A DNA stretch of 64,000 bases from Paenibacillus albicereus (GCF_012676905.1 NZ_CP051428.1:3186001-3250000), one strand, 5' to 3'; shown: positions 24,460 through 33,378, counted from the first letter of the stretch. Program-made: numbers and translations. The notes: a model not told the origin generated them from the letters alone.

Positions 24460-24475
24460 GCTACACCGCCTCCGC
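24363..24475 (-). repeat. Triplicated translation-start segment at the nanA/nanE junction
   Basis: Read on the minus strand, three tandem copies begin GCGGAGGCGG at 24475, 24440 and 24401. Lengths are 35, 39 and 39 bp. The copies carry, respectively, ATG CGG GAG CCG ATT (with the nanA TAG inside), AAG CTG GAG CGG ATG and ATG CTG GAG CGG ATT. Each carries its own GGAGG. The first copy has lost about five bases. Confidence 0.8.
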
Positions 24476-25393
24476 CGCGGCCGTCCATTCGCGGACCGCG
24501 TCCAGGATGTCGGCGTTCAGCGCCTGCAGCGAGTCCGCGTCGGAGGGACGGACCGGGAGCAGCGGCAGCCTCGGCGCGCCGGTCTCGATGCCGCGCAGCG
24601 ACAGGATCGCCTTGCAGGCGCCGTACAGCGACGGATAGCCGAGCAGCTGCACGATGATGCCGTTGATGCGCCGCTGCAGCGCCTGCGCCTCCGCGAGGCG
24701 GCCGGCTCCCGCCAGCCGGTCGAGCGCGGCGAACAGCTCCGGCATGACGCCGTACGTGCCGCCGATGCCGCCGTCCGCGCCGATCGCCTTGCCGGCCACG
24801 TACTGCTCGTCGGGTCCGTTGAACACGACGAAGTCCTCGCCTCCGGCCGCCTTGAGCTGCTGCAGCTCGAACGCGCTTTCGCCCGACATCTTGACGCCCG
24901 CCACCTTCGGCTGGCGAGCCAGCCGCGCGCACAGCGCCGCGGACAGCGTGAAGCCGGTCGTCTGCGGGATGTTGTAGATGAAGAAAGGCAGCGAGGAGGC
25001 GTCGATCATCTGCTGCCAGTGGTTCTCCACGGCCGCTTCGCCGAGCCGGTAGTAGATGGACGGCACGGCCGAGATGGCGTCGGCGCCGACGGCTTCGGCG
25101 TGGCGGGACAGCTCGACGCTGTCGGCGGTGGCGTTCGCCCCGACATGGACGATGACGGTCAGCTCGCCCTTCACCTCGTCCAGCACCGCCTCCAGCATCG
25201 CCTTGCGCTCCTCGACCGACTGCAGCATGCCCTCGCCGGAGCTGCCCCCGACGTAGAGGCCGCGCAGGCCCTTGCCGACGTAATAACGGGCCAGCCGGGC
25301 CGCGCGCTGCCGGTCGACCCGGCCTTCCTCGTCATAAGCGGAATACAAGGCGGCGTACATGCCGCCGAACGTTTCGACATGGCTTGCTTTCAT
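24461..25393 (-). CDS. nanA: N-acetylneuraminate lyase-like (DapA/NanA superfamily) aldolase
   Basis: 310-residue class I aldolase expected to split N-acetylneuraminate into N-acetylmannosamine and pyruvate. GGSSGEGMLQSVEERK carries the family GxxGE motif. The Tyr of FIYNIPQTTGF and the Schiff-base lysine in VAGVKMSGES are in place. Pairing with NanE, a ROK kinase and a YhcH protein favours sialic acid over dihydrodipicolinate. The ATG at 25393 overlaps the ROK stop by four bases, and AGAGGAG precedes it by nine. It is followed at once by nanE. Confidence 0.88.
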   Translation of the reverse strand: MKASHVETFGGMYAALYSAYDEEGRVDRQRAARLARYYVGKGLRGLYVGGSSGEGMLQSVEERKAMLEAVLDEVKGELTVIVHVGANATADSVELSRHAEAVGADAISAVPSIYYRLGEAAVENHWQQMIDASSLPFFIYNIPQTTGFTLSAALCARLARQPKVAGVKMSGESAFELQQLKAAGGEDFVVFNGPDEQYVAGKAIGADGGIGGTYGVMPELFAALDRLAGAGRLAEAQALQRRINGIIVQLLGYPSLYGACKAILSLRGIETGAPRLPLLPVRPSDADSLQALNADILDAVREWTAAAEAV

Positions 25394-26325
25394 CGCGGTT
25401 CGCTCCTCTGAGGTTCAAGTCGTGCTTGCAAGGGGGTCGATCTGTGCTCGTAAAAGGATGCCGCGGCGCCGTACAGCGCCGCGTCGTTGCCGAGCTGCGC
25501 CGCCGCCAGCGGCGGCGGCGTCCAGCCGGGCGGCAGCCAGCGGCGGACGGCGGAATCGAGCCGGCCGGTCAGCTGCTCCTGCTGGGCGGAGACCGCCCCG
25601 CCGATGACGATCGCTTCCGGATCGAACAGGAGCATGACCTGCGCCAGTCCTTGCGCCACGTCGTCCGCCCAGTCGCCCAGCAGCGCCGCGCAGGCGGCAT
25701 CGCCGGAGCTCGCCGCCGCGAACAGCTCGCGCCCTCCGCCGGCGAAGCCGGGCAGCTCGGCCGCCGCCCGCCGCAGCAGCGCGGCGGTCGAAGCCCGCTG
25801 CTCGTAGGTCGTGCCGCTGCCGGGGTCGTAGAGCGAATGTCCGATCTCCCCCGCGCGCTGACCCGCGCCCTCCACCAGCTTGCCGCCCGTCACGAGCGCC
25901 CCGCCGATGCCGGTACCGAGCGCGACGCAGGCATAATGCGAGCGGCCGCGCGCCGCTCCGCGCCAGCCTTCGCCGAGCGCGGCGGCGTTGACGTCGTTGA
26001 GCACGGCCGCTGGCAGGCCGAAGCGGCCTTCCAGCGCGGCCTTGAGGTTCGCGCCTCTGTAGCCGGCCATCGTCGGCCCGGCGTAGAGAATCTCGCCGCT
26101 CGCCGGGTCGACGACGCCGGCCGTGCTGACGCCGAAGCCGCCGATGCCGGCGTGGCGCTCCAGCAGCCCGGCCGCGATCAGAGCCGCCGCCTCCGGCACG
26201 GTCCGGCCGCAGTCGCCGGGCGGCGTCGGCCGCGAGCCGCGCTCGACGATCCGGGCTTCGCCGTCCAGCACGGCGTACTTGATGTCCGTCCCTCCGATGT
26301 CGAGGGCGGCGACGGACGCGCTCAT
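25390..26325 (-). CDS. nanK: ROK-family sugar kinase, probable N-acetylmannosamine kinase
   Basis: 311-residue ROK kinase. The N-terminal ATP-binding motif is ALDIGGTDIKYAVLD, with a second phosphate-binding segment VALGTGIGGALV. A sugar-site region, AGEIGHSLYDP, follows. The zinc-binding cysteine cluster (CxCGxxGC) common in ROK proteins is missing after GEIGH, so it is a ROK variant without zinc. The context (between transporter and nanA/nanE) fits phosphorylation of N-acetylmannosamine. The ATG at 26325 overlaps the permease stop by four bases. Confidence 0.87.
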   Translation of the reverse strand: MSASVAALDIGGTDIKYAVLDGEARIVERGSRPTPPGDCGRTVPEAAALIAAGLLERHAGIGGFGVSTAGVVDPASGEILYAGPTMAGYRGANLKAALEGRFGLPAAVLNDVNAAALGEGWRGAARGRSHYACVALGTGIGGALVTGGKLVEGAGQRAGEIGHSLYDPGSGTTYEQRASTAALLRRAAAELPGFAGGGRELFAAASSGDAACAALLGDWADDVAQGLAQVMLLFDPEAIVIGGAVSAQQEQLTGRLDSAVRRWLPPGWTPPPLAAAQLGNDAALYGAAASFYEHRSTPLQARLEPQRSEPR

Positions 26326-27164
26326 TCCTTGACCGCGCCGATCGAGATGCCGCGCGTGAAGTAGCCCTGGAAGAGCACGAAGATGAGCAGCATCGGGATC
26401 GCGGCGACGGTGGCGCCGGCCATCTTGTAGGCGAAGTTCGGATTCAGGTCCTGCATCAGCGTGGCGATGCCGACCATGAGCGTCTTGCTGTTCTTTTCCT
26501 GGCCGATGACGAGCTGCCACAGATAGTCGTTCCATACCTGCACGAAGTTCAGGATGAACAGCGCTCCGATGCCCGGACGGACGATCGGCAGCATGATCTG
26601 CAGGAACGTGCGGACCTCGCCGGCCCCGTCGATGCGCGCCGCCTCCCGCAGCGCGTCCGGAGCGGAGTCGAAGAAGCCCTTGAGCAGGAACACGCCGAAG
26701 GCGGTGGCGACGTTGGGCCAGATCATGCCGTACGCGCTGTTGACGAGGCCGAAGTCCTGCGCGATGCGGAACAGCGGCACGATCATCACTTCCTTCGGAA
26801 TCATCAGGCTGGAGACGAAGACGATGAAGAAGACGCTGCGGCCCTTGAAGCGCAGCTTGGAGAACGCGTAGGCGGCCATGGAGCTCGTGACGATCAGGAG
26901 CGCCGTCGACAGGCCGGCCACGTACAGGCTGTTGAGCGTCCAGCGCAGCGCGGGCTGGCTGGAGAAGACGTCGGCGTAGTTGGACCAGGTGAACGAACGC
27001 GGCCACCAGTCCGGCGGCATCTTGATGACGTCGGAGCTGTTCTTGAGCGAGCTGGTGAACAGCCAGTAGAGCGGGAACAGGTTCAGCACCGCGAAGACGA
27101 GCACGACGGCGTTGCTGATCCGATCGAAGGCTTCGGGTCTTTTCTTGGTCGTTTCATGACGCAT
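26322..27164 (-). CDS. CUT1 ABC sugar permease (MalG type)
   Basis: 280-residue inner-membrane permease of the carbohydrate uptake transporter 1 family. It has six predicted helices and the EAA loop ALREAARIDGAGEVRTFLQI about 100 residues from the C-terminus. GGTTCG-type spacing to the upstream permease is nine bases. It is part of the nan-type operon (binding protein, two permeases, ROK kinase, lyase, epimerase). No ATPase is encoded nearby; a shared MsmX/MsiK-type ATPase elsewhere is usual for CUT1 systems in Bacillales. Confidence 0.92.
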   Translation of the reverse strand: MRHETTKKRPEAFDRISNAVVLVFAVLNLFPLYWLFTSSLKNSSDVIKMPPDWWPRSFTWSNYADVFSSQPALRWTLNSLYVAGLSTALLIVTSSMAAYAFSKLRFKGRSVFFIVFVSSLMIPKEVMIVPLFRIAQDFGLVNSAYGMIWPNVATAFGVFLLKGFFDSAPDALREAARIDGAGEVRTFLQIMLPIVRPGIGALFILNFVQVWNDYLWQLVIGQEKNSKTLMVGIATLMQDLNPNFAYKMAGATVAAIPMLLIFVLFQGYFTRGISIGAVKE

Positions 27165-27173
27165 GGCGAACCC

Positions 27174-28049
27174 TCACTTGTCGTTGAACATGGCTTTGAG
27201 CTGCGGGACGGACAGGAGCAGCGTCAGCAGGAACATGATGACGCCGACCGCGGACGCGACGCCGAGCTGGTTGTACTTGAAGGCGTTGTTGTACAGGTAG
27301 TACATCATCGTCACGGAGGCGTTGTTCGGTCCGCCTCCGGTCAGCAGCTGGATGACGACGAAGATTTTCAGCACGGCGATGATGTTGATGATCGTGATGT
27401 AGATCGTCGTCGGCTTGACGAGCGGCAGCAGGATATGGAGGATGACGTGGAGCCGGCTCGCTCCGTCCACCTCGGCCGCCTCGAACAGGTCCTTGGACAC
27501 GCCGATCATGGCGGCGATGTAGAGGATGATCGCCTGGCCGACGTTCGTGGCGAAGGTGACGAAGATGACGACCGGCAGGACGGTCTGCTTGCTGCCGAGC
27601 AGGTTGACGGTCGGCAGCTCCGTCTCGCGGGCGAGATAGGAGATGAGGCCGTTGGCCGGACTGAGCAGGAAGCTCCACACCATGCTCATGACGACCATCG
27701 AGACCATGACGGGAATATAATAGCTGCCTCGGATGAACGAGACGTACTTGGCCTTCTTGTCGAACACGGCGGAACCGACGAAAAACGAGAACGCGACCGT
27801 CAGCAGCACGATGGCGACGACGAACACGACGGTGTTCCAGACGGACTTGTAGAACACGGGATCGGAGAACAGGAGCCGGTAGTTGTCCAGCCCGACGAAC
27901 ATCTCGGCCTGGTACTGCACCTTGTACAGGCTGAGGCGGATGCCTTCGAGAATCGGGTAGACGACGAACACGAGGAACAGCAGGAACTGCGGAGCGATGA
28001 ACAGATAGCCGGTCAAGCCTTCTCGAAGTGCGGGTTGGATTCGTTTCAT
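27174..28049 (-). CDS. CUT1 ABC sugar permease (MalF type)
   Basis: 291-residue permease with an N-terminal GYLFIAPQFLLFLVFVVYPI helix and EAA loop DLFEAAEVDGASRLHVILHI. GAGGGGAG lies upstream of the ATG at 28049. An 84-bp gap with a stem-loop separates it from the binding protein gene, the usual way to keep more transcript of the binding protein. It forms a heteromeric channel with the following permease. Confidence 0.92.
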   Translation of the reverse strand: MKRIQPALREGLTGYLFIAPQFLLFLVFVVYPILEGIRLSLYKVQYQAEMFVGLDNYRLLFSDPVFYKSVWNTVVFVVAIVLLTVAFSFFVGSAVFDKKAKYVSFIRGSYYIPVMVSMVVMSMVWSFLLSPANGLISYLARETELPTVNLLGSKQTVLPVVIFVTFATNVGQAIILYIAAMIGVSKDLFEAAEVDGASRLHVILHILLPLVKPTTIYITIINIIAVLKIFVVIQLLTGGGPNNASVTMMYYLYNNAFKYNQLGVASAVGVIMFLLTLLLSVPQLKAMFNDK

Positions 28050-28074
28050 GGCTGCGTACCTTTCTCCCCTCGGC

Positions 28075-28099
28075 GGCAGGCGCCCTCAGGACGCCTGCC
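28075..28099 (-). other. Intercistronic stem-loop between binding protein and permease
   Basis: 8-bp stem GGCAGGCG/CGCCTGCC with a nine-base loop and no T-run. It lies just after the binding-protein gene and probably stabilises its 3' end or attenuates read-through into the permeases. Confidence 0.5.
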
Positions 28100-28133
28100 C
28101 TTGCTTCGGGAACGTGATTTCTTCGGGTCGGGG

Positions 28134-29540
28134 CTAAGGCTGGATGACGGAGCTCTCCCGCGCCTTCTCGAGCACGGCGTTGCCTTTGGCCTGGTAGTCC
28201 TTGACGGCCTGGGCCGGCGTCTTCTCGCCCGTATACATCGCCTGCAGCTCCGGATAGAGCACCTGCCTCAGCTCGCTGTAGCCGGCGACGTTGCCCGTGA
28301 AGGCGAACATATGCGAGGCGTTCTTGTCGTAGGCGGCGAAGAGCGGGTACGACGAGGCCAGCTCGCCGGCGACCGAGCTGCGCACCGGAATGCTGTTCTT
28401 CGAAGCCTTCACGAGCTCGGGATCGGAGGAGAAGAATTGAATGAAGTCCTTGGAGGCTTCCATGCGCGCCTCGTTGCCGGTATTGAACAGGCCGGCGCCG
28501 ATGACGTAGGTGAACGTGAGCGGATCGCCCGCTGCGGACGGGATGTTGGCCAGGCGCATGTCGAACGACGGCGACTTGCCGGCCTTCATGTCCGCCTTGG
28601 CGTTGTTGAACAGGACGGCGTTGGTGAAGCTGATCGCCAGCTGCTGGTTCTGGAACATCGCGTTGGCGTCGTTCGAGGAGACGGACTCCGCGCCCGGATT
28701 GCTGTAGCCGCTGCTGTAGACGTTCTTCATCCACTCCGCCGCCTTGACGCCGTTCGCGTCGTCGACCGCCAGCTTGCCCAGATCGTCGAAGAAGGCGTTG
28801 CCGAACATCCTCAGGTAGGCGAGGTTCCACGTGTCGCCCTGGTTGTTGAGCGCATACAGCGCCATCGGATAGGCGTTCGGGTACTTGTCCTTCGGCAGCT
28901 TGGCCTGGAGCGTCTCGAGGATCGCGTCGTACTCGTCCAGCGTCCATGTCTTGATCTCATCCTCGCCGCCGACCATGGATTCGAGGCCGGCCGCCCGGAA
29001 CATGTCGGCGTTGTACGCCAGCGTGCCGGGATTGTGGGCGAACGGATAGAAGTACACGTCCTTGCCGAACGTGACGTTGTCCCAGTAGCCTGAGGCGATG
29101 TCCTGGCGCGCCTCGTCGTCGACGATGTCCGTCAGCGGCGCGAGCGCGCCCCGATGCACGTAGTCGCCCATCGCGAACACGCTTTCAAAGAAAATGTCCG
29201 GCGGCGTGCCTCCGTTCAAGTTGACGTTGAGCAGCTCGTCGCGCTGGTCGCCGGCGACGACCTGCACGTTCACCTTCACGTCGTACTTGTCGTACTGCGA
29301 ACGGAACTTCTCGGCCGCCTTCAGGAAGAAGCTGTCGTAGTCCGCGCCCTCCTCGGTCGCGTCGAAGACGCCTTTCCACTGCGGGGTGAGCCACAGGTTC
29401 AGCTCCACCTTCTCCTTGCCGCTTGCGGCCGACTCGCCGCCTTCCGCCTGCGTTCCGCCCTCGTTGCCGCCGGAGCAGCCCGCGGCCACCGCCAGAGCCG
29501 TCATGGCCGACAGGACGGCCGTCCATCTGCGCTTGCGCAT
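28134..29540 (-). CDS. Sugar ABC transporter substrate-binding lipoprotein
   Basis: 468-residue CUT1 binding protein with a lipoprotein signal (lipobox LAVAAGC, Cys at about 22) and a glycine/serine/glutamate-rich tether. The mature fold contains GGTPPDIFFESVFAMGDYV and ASKDFIQFFSSDPELV. AAGGGGG lies eight bases before the ATG at 29540. Operon position after the YhcH gene and before two permeases and the nan enzymes predicts sialic acid or an N-acylated amino sugar as ligand. This is context-based; no ligand can be read from the sequence. Confidence 0.92.
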   Translation of the reverse strand: MRKRRWTAVLSAMTALAVAAGCSGGNEGGTQAEGGESAASGKEKVELNLWLTPQWKGVFDATEEGADYDSFFLKAAEKFRSQYDKYDVKVNVQVVAGDQRDELLNVNLNGGTPPDIFFESVFAMGDYVHRGALAPLTDIVDDEARQDIASGYWDNVTFGKDVYFYPFAHNPGTLAYNADMFRAAGLESMVGGEDEIKTWTLDEYDAILETLQAKLPKDKYPNAYPMALYALNNQGDTWNLAYLRMFGNAFFDDLGKLAVDDANGVKAAEWMKNVYSSGYSNPGAESVSSNDANAMFQNQQLAISFTNAVLFNNAKADMKAGKSPSFDMRLANIPSAAGDPLTFTYVIGAGLFNTGNEARMEASKDFIQFFSSDPELVKASKNSIPVRSSVAGELASSYPLFAAYDKNASHMFAFTGNVAGYSELRQVLYPELQAMYTGEKTPAQAVKDYQAKGNAVLEKARESSVIQP

Positions 29541-29568
29541 GTCTGTTTCCCCCTTGTCGTGGATGTGT

Positions 29569-30039
29569 TCAGCCTTGCATCTGGAGCCGGATCTTCACGA
29601 CGACCTTGCGGATCGTGCCCGGCGCGCCTGCCGCTACGCCCGGACGGTGGATGTCCTGCGGGTCCAGCACGACGTACATGCCGGGCCGCAGCGCCAGCAT
29701 CGCCTCGCCGTCCAGCTCGCCGTAGAGCGCGCAGTCGTCCTCGGCATCGTACGGCTGGCGGACGGCTTCGCCGCCCTCGCGGCGCTTCCAGCCGATGCGC
29801 TCCTCGCCCTCGAGCAGGCAATGGATGTCGAGGCAGCGCTCATGGCTCTCCGCGAGCCGGTCCGGGGCCGCCCGGGTGTCCAGCGTCATGACGACGGCGT
29901 GCACCCCTTCTCCGAGCTCGATCCGTCCGTCGGGCGCCGCCCCGAAATCCGTCTTCCGCAGAAACGACAGTGCCTCCGCCACGGCCGGGAGCTGCGGCAG
30001 CGCTTCGTGTTCCCGGCTTGCCAGCGTTCCTGCCATCAT
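29569..30039 (-). CDS. YhcH/YjgK/YiaL-family protein (NanQ-like cupin)
   Basis: 156-residue cupin of the YhcH/EbgC family. E. coli NanQ (YhcH) is a sialic acid anomerase, and family members accompany nan operons. The family features HERCLDIHCLLEGEERIGW and VLDPQDIHRPG (metal-binding His/Glu/Asp) are present. AAGGAGG lies seven bases before the ATG at 30039. It is the first gene of the catabolic operon and 28 bp upstream of the binding protein. It supports the sialic-acid assignment and would speed conversion to the anomer used by NanA. Confidence 0.88.
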   Translation of the reverse strand: MMAGTLASREHEALPQLPAVAEALSFLRKTDFGAAPDGRIELGEGVHAVVMTLDTRAAPDRLAESHERCLDIHCLLEGEERIGWKRREGGEAVRQPYDAEDDCALYGELDGEAMLALRPGMYVVLDPQDIHRPGVAAGAPGTIRKVVVKIRLQMQG

Positions 30040-30104
30040 GGACGCTCCTCCTTCTTGTCGCCTGAAAGCCCTTTATCGGTGTCAGCTTTCCGGTCGATGG
30101 CTCC

Positions 30105-30221
30105 ATTATATCGGCCTCTGGCAACGGCAGACAGGCACGCATTTGTTCAAAGCATTCACTCTTTTTTGTCTTTTTACGGAGGATGTTCACATTCTTTCGA
30201 AATGAAAACGGAATCATTCAC
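30105..30221 (-). promoter_or_regulatory. Promoter region of the nan-type operon with repeated GTGAATG
   Basis: On the minus strand a TATAAT (30105-30110) lies about 66 bp before the YhcH ATG, with no good -35 at 17 bp. Upstream, GTGAATG occurs twice (plus-strand CATTCAC at 30153-30159 and 30215-30221, 62 bp apart). A weak -35 with upstream direct repeats fits activation by the AraC-type response regulator encoded next door. Confidence 0.45.
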
Positions 30222-30230
30222 GATTTTACG

Positions 30231-30272
30231 AAAAAGAGAGGCTTCCTCCATGGAAGGAAACCTCTCTTTTTT
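30231..30272 (-). terminator. Terminator of the nan-side HK-RR operon
   Basis: Long near-perfect inverted repeat centred on TCCATGGA, with outer arms AAAAAGAGAGG / CCTCTCTTTTTT. It lies directly after the response regulator stop and can work in both directions. Confidence 0.85.
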
Positions 30273-30274
30273 CG

Positions 30275-31456
30275 TCATCTCATTCCTTTGCGGAAGCGGG
30301 TCCGGTACTGCTGCGGACTGACGCCTTTGATCTTTTTGAAGATGCGACCGAAATAATTGATGTTCTCGTAGCCGACCTGCTCCGAGATCAGGTAGCTCGG
30401 CTGATCCGTCGCCCGCAGCAGCTCGGCGGCCTTGTCGATGCGCAGCCGGTTCACCCAGTCGGTGAACGTGGAGCCCGTCTCGCGCTTGAACAGCGTGCTC
30501 AGGTACGCCTCCGTCATGCGCAGCCGCCGCGCCGCTTCCTTGAGCGAGATCGGCTCGCGGTAGTGCTCGCCCATATGCTCCAGCAGGCTGCGGATGTCCT
30601 CGCGCGTCGATAGCGCCTGCCTTCCTCCGCCTGCTCTGGCCTCCTGCTCCGCGAACGTCCGGACGGCCTCCCACGACGACAGCGGCGGCGACAGGCGCGG
30701 CGTAAGCGGGATGCCGAGCCAGCGCCCGGCCGCATGGCCGATCGGGGCGATCAGCGCCCGCAGCTCGTCGTCGCCGAGGCCGTCCGCGCGCAGCAGCGCC
30801 CCGGCCGCGCCGTCCGGAGCGGCGGCGACGGCGGCCGCGCGGCTCTGCAGCTCCGCTTGCACGAGATGCGCCAGCCGGGTGCTGCGGGCGCCGTCCTCCG
30901 CCGCCTCGCCCGGCGCGCCGCGCAGCAGCAGCAGCCGGTGCGCGCCCGGCGGGAACGCCGCACTCGGCACGGCGGCAGCGGCTGCCCCGGCCAGCGCCGC
31001 TTCCAGCAGCGCCGCGAGGCCGGGCTCCGCCGCCGGCGCTTCCAGCGGACTCGGAGCGGTTCCGCGGCCGCGCTCCAGCTTGCCCGCCGTTTCCTTCAGC
31101 AGCTCCAGCAGCACGGCCGGCTTGATCGACGTCTTGAGCACGTAGTCCTCGATGCCGAGCTTCATCGCCCGCCGCACGTAGTCGAACTCGCCGTAGCTGC
31201 TGAGCACGAGGATGAGCACATGCGGGTACAGCGCCTTGACCCGCTCGATCAGCTCCAGCCCGTCCATCCGCGGCATGACGATGTCGGTGAGCAGGATGTC
31301 GGGCGGCTGCCGCTCCATGAGCTCGAGCGCCTTCTCTCCGTCCGCCGCTTCGCCGATGAAGTCGAACGAATGGCGCTCCCAGTCGACGAGCGACCGGATG
31401 CCGAGCCGCACGAGCAGCTCGTCCTCGACCAGCATCACCTTAACCTTCTCCCCCAT
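30275..31456 (-). CDS. YesN-type response regulator (receiver + AraC HTH)
   Basis: 393-residue regulator. The receiver has Asp in LLTDIVMPRMDGLELI and Lys in DYVLKTS. A middle stretch of alanine-rich, poorly conserved sequence follows. The C-terminal AraC domain (ISLKEAARRLRMTEAYLSTL; LISEQVGYENINYFGRIF; GVSPQQYRTRF) is intact. The ATG at 31456 follows AAGGGGGAG and lies inside the kinase end (17-base overlap). It is encoded immediately upstream of the nan-type operon on the same strand, so it very likely activates it. Confidence 0.93.
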   Translation of the reverse strand: MGEKVKVMLVEDELLVRLGIRSLVDWERHSFDFIGEAADGEKALELMERQPPDILLTDIVMPRMDGLELIERVKALYPHVLILVLSSYGEFDYVRRAMKLGIEDYVLKTSIKPAVLLELLKETAGKLERGRGTAPSPLEAPAAEPGLAALLEAALAGAAAAAVPSAAFPPGAHRLLLLRGAPGEAAEDGARSTRLAHLVQAELQSRAAAVAAAPDGAAGALLRADGLGDDELRALIAPIGHAAGRWLGIPLTPRLSPPLSSWEAVRTFAEQEARAGGGRQALSTREDIRSLLEHMGEHYREPISLKEAARRLRMTEAYLSTLFKRETGSTFTDWVNRLRIDKAAELLRATDQPSYLISEQVGYENINYFGRIFKKIKGVSPQQYRTRFRKGMR

Positions 31457-33239
31457 CGGGACTCCCCCTTCGTCTCTCGGGCAGCAGGCAGGACACGGCC
31501 GTGCCTGCCCCTTCCCGGCTCTCCACCTCAAGTCCGTACGGCTCCCCGTACTGCAGCCGCAGCCGGTCATGCACGTTCTTCACGCCGATGCGCCCGGACG
31601 GCTCGCCCGCCGCCTCGCCGGACAGGCTGCGCCGCAGCGCCTCCAGCCGCTCCGGTCCGATGCCGGAGCCGTCGTCCCGCACCGTCACGGCGACCGCGCC
31701 GTCCCTCGCCCTCGCCTCGATGCGGACGCTTCCGGCTCCCGGCCGGTCGGCGAGGCCGTGCAGCAGCGCGTTCTCGACGATCGGCTGCAGCATCATCTGC
31801 AGCGCCTCCTGCTCCAGCAGCGCCTCGGGAACGTCGATGTCGAGCCGGACGTCGCCTGCGCTCATCCGCATGAGGCTCACGTAGCTGCGGATGTACTCCA
31901 GCTCCTGGCCGAGCGTCGAGAGGCGGCCGTCGCGGCCGATGCTGCCCTCGAGGATGCCCCCGAGGCTCGACAGCATGTCGCCGACCTCGTTGTCCTGCCG
32001 CAGGTACGCCATCCATTTGATGTTGTTGACCGTATTCAGCAGAAAATGCGGATTGATCTGCGCCTGCAGCGCGCGGAAGCGCATCTCCTCCTTCTGCCGG
32101 TACTCCTGCTTCACCCGCTGCAGCAGCTCGCGAATTTCCCGCACCATCTCATTGTAGGTGCCGATCAGGGAGGCGATCTCCTCCGGTCCCGCCACCTGCA
32201 GGGTGGAGTGGAACTGCTTGCGCTCGAGATCGGCCATCTTGCGGCGCAGCAGCCGCAGCGGACGCGACATGCCGCTCGCGATCGTCAGCGAGACGAGCAC
32301 GAACACGAGGACGATCGCCACCAGGGCGATGACGTTCGTCCGCCGGATGGCGGATATCTCCTCGAACACCTTGTCGTACGGCACGATCTGGACCGTCTTC
32401 CAGCCGTTCGTGCCGACCGTGTCATGGCTGACGATCCACTTGGCGCCGTCCTTTTCGATGATGCGCTGCCCTTGTCCGGTCTGGTGGATGCGGGCGAGCG
32501 CGATCTCCTCCGGCGCCGCCTCGCCGAGGCGCGCGCCGCTCGAGCTGGACACGACCTGCCCGTCCCGGTCGACGAGGTAGACCGTGCCGTCGAGGCCGCG
32601 CAGCATCTTGCGCACGTCCGTCTCCGGCACGCTGAACGTGACGGTCCCGAGATTGTCCCCCGCCGGAAAGTCGTTGATCGTCTTGACGAGCGTCACGAGG
32701 CGGCGCGGCTCCAAGTAGAGCATCCGCGAGTCGGCGGCCATCCATTGCTGCTGATAGGGCCGGCTCATGAGCTCGACGTACCAGTCCGAGCCGATGTAGG
32801 CGCGGATGGCGGGCTCGCTGACGTAGCTCGTGCTCAGCCAGCCTCCCGCCCGGTCGACGAGCGTCACCTCGGTGTTGCTGAAGTAGGAGCTGAACACGCG
32901 GTTGAACGCGGCGTCGCTGAGCCGCAGCCGCTCGAAGCGGGAGTAGCGCCCGGGCTCCTTGAGCATCGCCCGGATGTCGGCATGGAGCGTCATCTCCACC
33001 GACGCCTGCACCATGTCGTCGAGCAGCAGCCGCACGTTGAACGTGACGAGCGACAGCGCGTCCTCGTTGGACTCGCCGATCTTCTGCTCGATGACGCGCT
33101 CGAGCGGCTTGTCCAGCAGGTACATCGTGGCGACGACCGGACCGATGAGGAACACGAGGATGGAGAGAAAGATGCGGTTGCGGATCGAATTCCAGCGGAA
33201 CGCCCGGCGTCGGGCAAAGAAGGATCGCAGGGGCGTCAA
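31440..33239 (-). CDS. YesM-type sensor histidine kinase
   Basis: 599-residue kinase with transmembrane helices near residues 24-44 and 300-320. They flank an extracellular dCache-like sensor of about 250 residues. A HAMP region (SRPLRLLRRKMADLERKQF), phospho-acceptor His in LQAQINPHFLLNTVN, N-box QPIVENALLHGL and DDGSGIGPERL follow. The start codon is a TTG at 33239; no ATG fits the frame near the ribosome binding sequence AAAGGA. It is the first gene of the kinase/regulator pair that precedes the nan-type operon, so its ligand may be an extracellular amino sugar. Confidence 0.9.
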   Translation of the reverse strand: MTPLRSFFARRRAFRWNSIRNRIFLSILVFLIGPVVATMYLLDKPLERVIEQKIGESNEDALSLVTFNVRLLLDDMVQASVEMTLHADIRAMLKEPGRYSRFERLRLSDAAFNRVFSSYFSNTEVTLVDRAGGWLSTSYVSEPAIRAYIGSDWYVELMSRPYQQQWMAADSRMLYLEPRRLVTLVKTINDFPAGDNLGTVTFSVPETDVRKMLRGLDGTVYLVDRDGQVVSSSSGARLGEAAPEEIALARIHQTGQGQRIIEKDGAKWIVSHDTVGTNGWKTVQIVPYDKVFEEISAIRRTNVIALVAIVLVFVLVSLTIASGMSRPLRLLRRKMADLERKQFHSTLQVAGPEEIASLIGTYNEMVREIRELLQRVKQEYRQKEEMRFRALQAQINPHFLLNTVNNIKWMAYLRQDNEVGDMLSSLGGILEGSIGRDGRLSTLGQELEYIRSYVSLMRMSAGDVRLDIDVPEALLEQEALQMMLQPIVENALLHGLADRPGAGSVRIEARARDGAVAVTVRDDGSGIGPERLEALRRSLSGEAAGEPSGRIGVKNVHDRLRLQYGEPYGLEVESREGAGTAVSCLLPERRRGSPDGGEG

Positions 33240-33378
33240 ACGGGCTCACATCCTTTTGTCGTTCTGGCTGCCTGGCGTTCGAGAGGAAAAGAAAGGAAAA
33301 GAAAGCGAATCCACAGGCCTCTTTCGCCTAAGCATACCGGAATTCGCCGCCCCATGAAATACCTTCCGGGAAATGGAA

